5,527 nt of DNA from JBFHES01 sp041584015 (lineage in GTDB: Bacteria; Bacteroidota; Bacteroidia; Bacteroidales; M50B96). A program made the position numbers and the translations under genes. Under the pieces are notes generated by a model that was not told where the DNA came from, ran no database searches, and saw only the letters and a program-made list of their open reading frames with translations. Positions 1 through 5,527 of the stretch are shown here, in pieces (position 1 is the stretch's first letter; every line of letters starts with the position of its first letter). The DNA is taken from assembly GCA_041584015.1 (NCBI GenBank), contig JBFHES010000288.1:1-5527 (forward strand). Reading direction: 5' to 3'.

Positions 1-1
1 A

Positions 2-115
2 GCTATCGAATTCCGTGCAACTGGTGACGATCAGGAAGCTGTTGCTGTTCCTGCTGGAAATCATACCATTGATATGAACTTTAGAACTCTAACTGGAACT
101 GTAACTGCTAACTAA
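2..115 (+). CDS. C-terminal end of a probable SusE/SusF-like outer-membrane starch-binding protein (partial)
   Basis: An open frame enters from the left edge and ends at TAA 113-115, giving 37 residues. The tail reads VAVPAGNHTIDMNFRTLTG and ends TVTAN. A 'vPAG-x-HTIDMNF' beta-strand pair followed by a Thr-rich last strand resembles the closing strands of the C-terminal domains of SusE/SusF-type surface lipoproteins, which bind starch outside the cell. The main support is context: a sugar transporter, malQ and a SusA-like enzyme follow on the same strand, as expected beside a susCDE cluster. The fragment is too short for a firm family call; another secreted beta-sandwich protein would look similar. 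It has its own terminator, so it is probably the last gene of an upstream transcription unit. Confidence 0.5.
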   Translation, partial: AIEFRATGDDQEAVAVPAGNHTIDMNFRTLTGTVTAN

Positions 116-137
116 GCACTACAGATGAAATATAAGG

Positions 138-163
138 AGGAATGCGAAAGCATTCCTTTTTTT
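138..163 (+). terminator. Intrinsic (rho-independent) terminator after the SusE-like gene
   Basis: A perfect 8-bp stem, AGGAATGC (138-145) with GCATTCCT (150-157), closes on a GAAA tetraloop (146-149) of the stable C-GNRA-G type. Seven T residues follow at 157-163. It lies 22 bp after the stop of the SusE-like gene and 61 bp before the transporter start. It should end most upstream transcripts and separate the outer-membrane genes from the transporter/malQ genes, unless some readthrough occurs. Confidence 0.92.
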
Positions 164-224
164 GATTTTATTATCAGTTGATATTATAGCAATAGTTAAA
201 ACTAACTCAAGCAAGCTTCTGGAA

Positions 225-1742
225 ATGGCACAGCAGAAAAAACCAAGGTTAAGTTTCTGGCAAATATGGAACATGAGTTTCGGGTTTCTCGGTATTCAGT
301 TTGGATTTGCATTACAAAATGGAAATGTTAGCCGTATATTCGAAACACTGGGTGCAGAGATTGATAACATTGCTATACTCTGGATTGCAGCGCCGGTAAC
401 TGGTTTGCTCATGCAACCAATCATCGGTTACCTGAGTGATAATACCTGGAACCGCTTTGGCCGCCGCCGACCATTCTTTATGATTGGTGCCATACTGGCT
501 TCCATTGCAATTCTGGTAATGCCTAATTCTCCTGTACTATGGTTTGCTGCCGGAATGTTATGGATTATGGATGCATCAATAAATGTAACCATGGAACCAT
601 TTCGTGCTTTTGTTGGCGACATGCTACCGGACGAACAGCGCACTCGTGGTTTTGCCATGCAGAGTTTCTTTATTGGAATCGGAGCATTTGTTGCATCGTG
701 GTTACCTTATGTACTTACCAATTGGTTTGATGTTGCTAATGTTGCTCCGGCTGGAGAAATCCCTGACTCGGTTAAATATTCCTTCTATTTAGGTGGTGGC
801 GTTTTTGTTACTGCTGTTATGTGGACTGTATTTCGAACCAAGGAATATTCACCTCAAGAGTTGGCTTCGTTTGCCGAACAAACCGAAGAACAAGCAATTG
901 ATCGGGATTTAATTAATTATGAGAGTTTCTTAGCAAAGTTCTTTAATGGAACACTTATCTGGACCTCGATTGGGTTAATTGCGAGCTACCTCATTTATTA
1001 TTTTCGCTTAGAAAAGGAATTGTACATTCTATCTGGCGGTTTTGTTGCCTTTGGTTTGGTTCAATTTGTTACGTCTAATTTAATAAAGGGAAATAAAACG
1101 CAGAACGGATTTGTACACATCATTACAGATTTGTTCTCGCTGCCTAAAACCATGGTTCAATTGGCATTCGTTCAATTCTTCTCATGGTTTGCATTGTTTG
1201 CTATGTGGATTTACTCTACATCAGCTGTTACCAGCCACATTTATCATACTTCCGATGCAACCTCGCCCATTTATAACGAGGCTGCCAACTGGGTAAGTGG
1301 TATGTTCGGATGGTACAATTTATTTGCAGCGGCTTTTGCATTTTTGCTACCGGCATTGGCCAAATATACCAACCGCAAAGTCACACACATGATTGCATTA
1401 ATCTTAGGTGGCTTGGGCTTGATTTCGTTCTATTTCATTACTAATCCCGATCATCTTATCTATTCAATGATTGGTGTTGGTGTTGCATGGGCAAGTATAT
1501 TATCAATGCCTTATGCAATTTTAACCGGTTCGTTACCGGCAAACAAAATGGGCGTATTTATGGGAATCTTCAATTTCTTTATTGTAATTCCTCAAATTCT
1601 GGCTGCAAGTATTTTAGGATTTATGATTAAATCGCTCTTTAACTCAGAGCCCATTTATGCATTAATTCTTGGAGGTGTTTCCATGATTATTGCTGGATTT
1701 ATTACACTTTTTGTAACCGACCGTAAAGGTCAAAATAGTTAA
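225..1742 (+). CDS. MFS sugar transporter, SLC45-like maltose/maltodextrin type
   Basis: A 505-residue inner-membrane protein, probably importing maltose or short maltodextrins by proton symport. I see about 14 hydrophobic segments, near residues 12-32, 48-70, 84-101, 104-121, 145-165, 184-203, 243-261, 266-286, 311-331, 358-379, 386-405, 411-433, 443-466 and 477-497. The MFS signature loop between helices 2 and 3 is GYLSDNTWNRFGRRRPF (68-84), with the RxGRRRP form typical of SLC45/sucrose-type carriers. Two extra helices sit in the central linker after residue 240. I chose ATG 225: the frame can be extended to a TTG at 162, but that codon lies in the terminator's T tract and the added residues look non-coding. 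No clear Shine-Dalgarno is present, which is normal in this phylum. It is 18 bp upstream of malQ, so the two are probably co-transcribed. The substrate is inferred from family and context; sucrose or another disaccharide is possible. Confidence 0.9.
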   Translation: MAQQKKPRLSFWQIWNMSFGFLGIQFGFALQNGNVSRIFETLGAEIDNIAILWIAAPVTGLLMQPIIGYLSDNTWNRFGRRRPFFMIGAILASIAILVMPNSPVLWFAAGMLWIMDASINVTMEPFRAFVGDMLPDEQRTRGFAMQSFFIGIGAFVASWLPYVLTNWFDVANVAPAGEIPDSVKYSFYLGGGVFVTAVMWTVFRTKEYSPQELASFAEQTEEQAIDRDLINYESFLAKFFNGTLIWTSIGLIASYLIYYFRLEKELYILSGGFVAFGLVQFVTSNLIKGNKTQNGFVHIITDLFSLPKTMVQLAFVQFFSWFALFAMWIYSTSAVTSHIYHTSDATSPIYNEAANWVSGMFGWYNLFAAAFAFLLPALAKYTNRKVTHMIALILGGLGLISFYFITNPDHLIYSMIGVGVAWASILSMPYAILTGSLPANKMGVFMGIFNFFIVIPQILAASILGFMIKSLFNSEPIYALILGGVSMIIAGFITLFVTDRKGQNS

Positions 1743-1760
1743 TCTGTTAAGCTCATCGAT

Positions 1761-3248
1761 ATGAAATTTAAAAGAAGCTCTGGCGTTTTACTACATCCAA
1801 CATCCCTGCCTGGTAATTATGGAATTGGCGCTCTTGGTAAGGAGGCTTATGCATTTGTTGATTTCCTTTCAAGGACCAGTCAGAGCTATTGGCAAATCCT
1901 GCCACTTGGGCCAACAGGTTATGGCGATTCTCCCTATCAGTGTTTTTCTTCAGCTGCAGGTAATCCCCTTTTAATCGATTTAGATTTATTGAAAGAAAAG
2001 GGATGGCTTAGTGATGAAGAGCTAAGCGGTGGTGATGAATTATCCGATTGTGCTGTAGATTATTTTAAGGTTATTGAGTTTAAATTCGATAAACTAAAAA
2101 TTGCATTTCGCAATTTCTTGAAGAAAAGTGATGTTGATGAGCAAGTACATTTTCATAACTTTTGCGAAGAGAACAAGTTTTGGCTAGATGATTATGCTCA
2201 CTTTATGGCGCTTAAAGCCACGCATGATTTAAGACCATGGAGCGAATGGAGCGATCCTCTTAAGTTACGTCATCATGAAGCCATAGAGCAAAGTCGGATA
2301 GAACTACACGACGAAATTCAATTCAGAAAATTTATTCAATACCTGTTTTTTACACAATGGCTTAACATTAGAGCCTACGCCAATAGCAAGGGTATTAAGA
2401 TAATTGGCGATATACCAATTTATATTTCATCAGATAGTGTTGAGGCGTGGGCTCAACCTGAAATTTTTGAGTTTGACCAGGATCGAAACCCAATTGATGT
2501 ATCAGGCGTTCCACCTGATTATTTTAGCGAAACTGGACAGCTTTGGGGCAATCCTATTTACAACTGGAACAAATTAAAAGAAACTGACTTTGCCTGGTGG
2601 AAGGCAAGAATAAAAGCCAACCTCCTACTTTATGATGTAGTGCGCATTGATCACTTTAGAGGATTTAGTGAGTTTTGGGCGGTACCTGCCAGCGAAGAAA
2701 CAGCCATGAATGGGCGCTGGAGACCATGCCCTGGAAGAGAGCTTTTCGACTCTTTGGTAAACGAGTTTGGCGATTTACCGGTAATAGCCGAAGATCTCGG
2801 AATTATTACCGATGATGTTGTTGCTTTGCGCGAGCGTTATAATTTTCCTGGAATGAAGATTTTGCAATTTGCTTTTGATGCTGCAGAGGACAATGATTAT
2901 TTACCGCATACCTACGATAGAAATTTTGTTGTTTATCCGGGTACACACGATAACGATACTGTTAGCGGTTGGTACCAAACGGCAACCGATCAAAATAAAA
3001 CAGCTCTTGCTGATTACCTTGGGCATGAGCCAACCAATATTGCCTGGGATTTTATCCGATTGGCACATGCTTCGGTCGCCGACCTTTCAATAATTCCATT
3101 GCAGGATATTCTTGGTTTGGGAACCGACGCCCGCATTAATCTGCCGGGTACCACCGAAGGGAATTGGAAATGGCGTTATAAGCACAGAGATCTTAATGGG
3201 GATTTAGAACAACGATTTGCACGTCTAACTAAAACATATAATCGCTAA
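1761..3248 (+). CDS. malQ: 4-alpha-glucanotransferase (amylomaltase), GH77
   Basis: A 495-residue cytoplasmic enzyme that moves alpha-1,4-glucan segments between maltodextrins and releases glucose. The GH77 hallmarks are all present: SGVLLHPTSLPGNYGIGALG (7-26), GYGDSPYQCFSSAAGNPLL (53-71), the GDIPIY strand (216-221), and SGVPPDYFSETGQLWGNP (248-265). Catalytic residues by motif are nucleophile D297 in RIDHFRG, acid/base E344 in VIAEDLG, and transition-state stabiliser D397 in GTHDND. INLPGTTEGNWKWR (459-472) forms the conserved C-terminal end. Length matches the compact Thermus-type amylomaltase, with no N-terminal starch-binding or beta-sandwich extension. No signal peptide is seen. The start is 18 bp after the transporter stop, which indicates an operon: the transporter supplies the maltodextrins this enzyme uses. 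No terminator is visible in the 54 bp after it. Confidence 0.97.
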   Translation: MKFKRSSGVLLHPTSLPGNYGIGALGKEAYAFVDFLSRTSQSYWQILPLGPTGYGDSPYQCFSSAAGNPLLIDLDLLKEKGWLSDEELSGGDELSDCAVDYFKVIEFKFDKLKIAFRNFLKKSDVDEQVHFHNFCEENKFWLDDYAHFMALKATHDLRPWSEWSDPLKLRHHEAIEQSRIELHDEIQFRKFIQYLFFTQWLNIRAYANSKGIKIIGDIPIYISSDSVEAWAQPEIFEFDQDRNPIDVSGVPPDYFSETGQLWGNPIYNWNKLKETDFAWWKARIKANLLLYDVVRIDHFRGFSEFWAVPASEETAMNGRWRPCPGRELFDSLVNEFGDLPVIAEDLGIITDDVVALRERYNFPGMKILQFAFDAAEDNDYLPHTYDRNFVVYPGTHDNDTVSGWYQTATDQNKTALADYLGHEPTNIAWDFIRLAHASVADLSIIPLQDILGLGTDARINLPGTTEGNWKWRYKHRDLNGDLEQRFARLTKTYNR

Positions 3249-3257
3249 ATACACAGA

Positions 3258-3289
3258 TTTGAATATTAGCATTCATTCTCTTATATTCG
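3258..3289 (+). promoter_or_regulatory. Candidate Bacteroidota sigma-ABfr-type promoter with an overlapping dyad
   Basis: TTTG at 3258-3261 is followed after 20 bp by TATATTCG at 3282-3289, one mismatch from the -7 consensus TAnnTTTG; the spacing is within the usual 19-21 bp. Transcription would begin near 3296, only about 7 nt before the ATG at 3303, so the leader would be very short. An inverted repeat, GAATAT (3261-3266) and ATATTC (3283-3288), with centres 22 bp apart, overlaps both promoter boxes and could be an operator, though 6-bp arms in AT-rich DNA arise easily by chance. It would give the aspartyl protease gene, and possibly the SusA-like gene after it, expression independent of malQ. 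Confidence 0.5.
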
Positions 3290-3302
3290 GGAAAAGTGTT
3301 TT

Positions 3303-4538
3303 ATGAAAAACTTCCTTGAACGCATATTCATTTTATTAATAGTAAGCCTTTATTCTTCGAGCATTGTTTTTGCTCAATCATCCGATTTGCGCATTGATAG
3401 TCGGGAGCGAGTTACGGTTCAATTCAAATTGTTCAATAATCTGGTAATGCTTCAGGGTAGCTTTAATGGGAGCGATACACTCAATCTTATTCTGGACACA
3501 GGTGTTAAGAACAGCATTATTCTCAACAAGGAAATAGGTGATCAATTAAATTTGGACTATGGTCGTTCGGTTAATTTGTTGGGCACTGGATCCGATCAAG
3601 TGATCTCGGCATTGGTTGTTGATAGCTCACATCTCGACCTTTACGGTGTTTCCGGAAACATACGAAACTTACTGGTGCTTGAGGAAGATTATTTACAGCT
3701 GAAAGAAAACTTCGGTGCCGAGATTCATGGTATTTTAGGCTCCGATATTTTTCGAAGGTTTTTAGTCAAAATCGACTATGTAAGTCACAACATAACATTT
3801 TATAAACCGTCCAGTTATAAGCCAGGCCGCTGGTATACAAAAATACCCGTTGAGATAATGAATGGGAAACCGTACATTGATATGGTGGTTAAGAATAACG
3901 ATGGAGCTGGATTTAAAACTAAACTGTTACTAGATTTAGGCGCAAGTCATTCTGCCTTATTCGAGTTGGGAACCCATGACAGTTTATCGCTACCTGAGAA
4001 CTATATTACCTGCAGTTTGGGGCGTGGGCTTGGTGGCGAAATTATAGGACATAAGGCAAGAATCAAGCATGTTTTGCTAGATGAATTCAGACTGGATAAT
4101 GTAATTGTCTCCTATACGAACCCCTATATTCATATTGCCGATTCGTCGGATATATACAGACACGGTACCTTAGGTGCTGAGGTAATTATGCGGTTTACAG
4201 TGGTTATTGACTATTTCAACGAATGCCTCTACCTGCGTAAGAATAAATTCTACAAAAGCAGCTTTGAATATAATATGAGTGGAATAGATTTATTGGTTCG
4301 AGGTAAGAATCTTAATCTGTTTTACATTAGCAATGTGGCAGTAAACTCGCCGGCTGAGGAGGCTGGAGCTCAACGCGGCGACTTGATCCTGAGCATTAAT
4401 GGTTCAAAAACCAAACGATATACGATTGATGACTTACAGCGTTTATTTCACTCCCGAAATAAAAAATGGATACGAATTGAAGCGCTAAGAGATAATCGCC
4501 TTGTTGAATATAAGTTCCGCTTGCGACGGGATTTATAA
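3303..4538 (+). CDS. Secreted two-lobed retropepsin-like aspartyl protease with C-terminal PDZ domain
   Basis: A 411-residue protein with an N-terminal Sec signal (hydrophobic 8-23, probable cleavage near VFA-Q25) and no lipobox Cys, so probably periplasmic. Two retropepsin-like lobes follow. Lobe 1 has ILDTG (catalytic D65) and HGILGSD (142-148) before FLVKIDY. Lobe 2 has LLDLGASHS (D211) and HGTLGAE (287-293) before FTVVIDY. The Asp-to-HG distance is 77 residues in lobe 1 and 76 in lobe 2, showing an internal duplication. A PDZ domain covers about 338-408, with SPAEEAGAQRGDLILSING (349-367) as its core. The second site has Leu where Thr or Ser is usual, so activity is uncertain. The family is a recurring Bacteroidota type (Asp_protease_2 plus PDZ) of largely unknown substrate. 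It lies 54 bp after malQ, behind its own candidate promoter, and 25 bp before the SusA-like gene. A role in starch use is not established; it could process an envelope protein or be a passenger. Confidence 0.85.
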   Translation: MKNFLERIFILLIVSLYSSSIVFAQSSDLRIDSRERVTVQFKLFNNLVMLQGSFNGSDTLNLILDTGVKNSIILNKEIGDQLNLDYGRSVNLLGTGSDQVISALVVDSSHLDLYGVSGNIRNLLVLEEDYLQLKENFGAEIHGILGSDIFRRFLVKIDYVSHNITFYKPSSYKPGRWYTKIPVEIMNGKPYIDMVVKNNDGAGFKTKLLLDLGASHSALFELGTHDSLSLPENYITCSLGRGLGGEIIGHKARIKHVLLDEFRLDNVIVSYTNPYIHIADSSDIYRHGTLGAEVIMRFTVVIDYFNECLYLRKNKFYKSSFEYNMSGIDLLVRGKNLNLFYISNVAVNSPAEEAGAQRGDLILSINGSKTKRYTIDDLQRLFHSRNKKWIRIEALRDNRLVEYKFRLRRDL

Positions 4539-4550
4539 GGTCTAATTTAG
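4520..4550 (+). promoter_or_regulatory. Weak candidate promoter before the SusA-like gene
   Basis: CTTG (4520-4523) and TAATTTAG (4543-4550) sit 19 bp apart and match TTTG-N19-TAnnTTTG with one mismatch in each box. The upstream box lies inside the end of the protease coding region. Transcription would start near 4556, about 8 nt before the ATG at 4564. With two mismatches this may be chance in AT-rich DNA, and the 25-bp gap is also compatible with simple co-transcription. Confidence 0.25.
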
Positions 4551-4563
4551 AAATCAAACATCC

Positions 4564-5527
4564 ATGAAAAAGATAATCATTTTACAATTATTTCTATTCC
4601 TTGCATTTAACTCATTTGCACAGCTAAACGTGCAACATGTGGAGCCGCCAAACTGGTGGGTCGGAATGAAAAGTACCTCATTGCAAATAATGATACATGG
4701 TGAGAATATTGCTTTTGTTGATGCAAAGATCAGAGACAAAGACGTGCTTCTTAAAAGTGTAAAACGCGGAGATAGTCCGAATTATATTTTTCTTGATGTG
4801 GAGATTGCACCCGATGCCAAACCCGGAAGTTTCAAAATACGATTTTTCGATGGCGGCAAGAATATTGGAAGTCTCGAATATCAGTTGCTGCAGCGCGCCG
4901 AAGGTTCAGCTCTTCGTGAAGGCTTTTCACAAAAAGATGCCATCTACCTTCTAATGCCTGATCGTTTCTCAAATGGTAATCCGGCAAATGATAATTTACC
5001 CGAGATGCATGAGAAAGTAAATCGTGCTGATCATGATGGCAGGCACGGTGGCGATTTGCAAGGTGTGATGAATCATCTGGATTATATCAAAGAAACAGGG
5101 TTTACTGCTTTATGGATGAATCCGGTGTTTGAAAATAATCAAGAGAAATATTCTTACCATGGTTATTCAATTACCGATTTTTATAAGGTCGATGCACGAT
5201 TTGGCAGTAATGAAGACTTTAAAAAGCTTGTTACCGCTTGTCATCAAAAGGAAATAAAAGTTATTAAGGACATGATCTTTAATCATATTGGGAGCAATCA
5301 TTGGTGGATGGATGATTTACCGTTTAAAGATTGGGTGCATCAGTTTCCGGAATATACACAGTCGAATTACAGAGCCAGTGTAGTGGTTGATCCGTATGTG
5401 TCGAAACATGATAAAACAAAAATGCTCACCGGCTGGTTCGATCGTACCATGCCGGATCTTAATCAGAACAATCCATATTTGGCAAACTATCTTATTCAAA
5501 ATAGTATATGGTGGATAGAGTATGCCG
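4564..5527 (+). CDS. susA: SusA-like periplasmic cyclomaltodextrinase/neopullulanase, GH13 (3' end outside window)
   Basis: The first 321 codons are present, with no stop. Expected role: hydrolysis of maltodextrins, cyclodextrins or pullulan in the periplasm after outer-membrane import. A Sec signal (residues 1-19, ending NSFA-Q) has no lipobox Cys. Residues about 21-110 form the N-terminal Ig-like domain of cyclomaltodextrinases, opening with VEPPNWWVGMKS (26-37). The GH13 barrel then begins: IYLLMPDRFSNGNPANDN (127-144), with probable Ca-binding Asp/Asn residues, HGGDLQGV (161-168), YHGYSITDFYKVD (198-210), and conserved region I DMIFNH (236-241). DPYVSKHD (276-283) and GWFDRTMPDLNQNNP (290-304) are typical of the SusA group. 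The catalytic Asp/Glu/Asp regions lie beyond the window edge, so activity cannot be judged. The ATG lies 25 bp after the protease stop. The gene symbol is assigned by resemblance to Bacteroides SusA. Confidence 0.92.
   Translation, partial: MKKIIILQLFLFLAFNSFAQLNVQHVEPPNWWVGMKSTSLQIMIHGENIAFVDAKIRDKDVLLKSVKRGDSPNYIFLDVEIAPDAKPGSFKIRFFDGGKNIGSLEYQLLQRAEGSALREGFSQKDAIYLLMPDRFSNGNPANDNLPEMHEKVNRADHDGRHGGDLQGVMNHLDYIKETGFTALWMNPVFENNQEKYSYHGYSITDFYKVDARFGSNEDFKKLVTACHQKEIKVIKDMIFNHIGSNHWWMDDLPFKDWVHQFPEYTQSNYRASVVVDPYVSKHDKTKMLTGWFDRTMPDLNQNNPYLANYLIQNSIWWIEYA

Noticed and set aside
134..165. Perfect AAGGAGG sequence followed by a 7-codon reading frame starting ATG 142
   Set aside because: The ATG is only 1 nt after the AAGGAGG, too close for initiation, and both are explained by the terminator stem. 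The peptide simply reads through the hairpin and T tract.
161..189. Possible promoter before the transporter: TTTG 161-164 and TATTATAG 182-189
   Set aside because: The spacer is 17 bp, shorter than the usual 19-21, the -7 box has two mismatches, and the TTTG is part of the terminator tail.
162..224. Extension of the transporter frame to a TTG start at 162 (21 extra residues)
   Set aside because: The TTG lies in the terminator's T tract, no ribosome binding site is suitably placed, and the added residues do not resemble the family N-terminus. ATG 225 gives a normal start just before helix 1.
428..1296. Small overlapping frames of 61-76 codons on both strands inside the transporter gene
   Set aside because: They overlap a well-supported membrane protein gene, show no family features and are explained as out-of-frame shadows.
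2869..3093. 74-codon frame inside malQ
   Set aside because: It lies in another frame of a gene with intact GH77 motifs on both sides of it.
4539..4563. Terminator between the protease and the SusA-like gene
   Set aside because: The 25-bp gap has no stable hairpin followed by a T tract.
4554..5499. Two minus-strand frames of about 60 codons across the SusA-like gene
   Set aside because: The plus strand carries a signal peptide, Ig-like domain and GH13 motifs through the same stretch; the minus-strand frames have no recognisable features.

Overview
The window looks like part of a starch/maltodextrin utilization locus from a Bacteroidota bacterium. Support comes from the gene content (a SusE/SusF-like protein end, an SLC45-type sugar transporter, GH77 and a SusA-like GH13 enzyme). 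It also comes from Sec signal peptides ending in the phylum-typical '..FAQ', from start codons without clear Shine-Dalgarno sequences, and from one good match to the Bacteroidota promoter pattern TTTG-N20-TAnnTTTG. The moderate-to-low GC and protein style suggest an environmental or marine Bacteroidales/Marinilabiliales-type genome rather than a gut Bacteroides; this is an inference from the sequence alone.

Layout, all on the + strand: (1) positions 2-115 hold the last 37 codons of a gene, probably a SusE/SusF-like outer-membrane starch-binding protein. (2) A near-ideal intrinsic terminator lies at 138-163. (3) 225-1742 encodes an MFS sugar transporter of the SLC45/maltose type. (4) 1761-3248, only 18 bp later, is malQ (GH77 4-alpha-glucanotransferase). 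(5) A candidate promoter at 3258-3289 precedes 3303-4538, a secreted protein with two retropepsin-like aspartyl protease lobes and a C-terminal PDZ domain. (6) 4564 to the window end is the first 321 codons of a SusA-like cyclomaltodextrinase/neopullulanase, cut off before its catalytic nucleophile.

Proposed pathway: the outer-membrane Sus complex, which would lie upstream of the window, binds and imports starch oligomers. The periplasmic SusA-like enzyme trims them, the inner-membrane transporter brings maltose or short maltodextrins into the cytoplasm, and MalQ disproportionates them to glucose and longer glucans. The aspartyl protease-PDZ protein has no obvious place in this scheme and is the most unusual element. 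I see no mobile element, CRISPR array, RNA gene or clearly new system here; the locus is mostly a recognisable variant of a known one.
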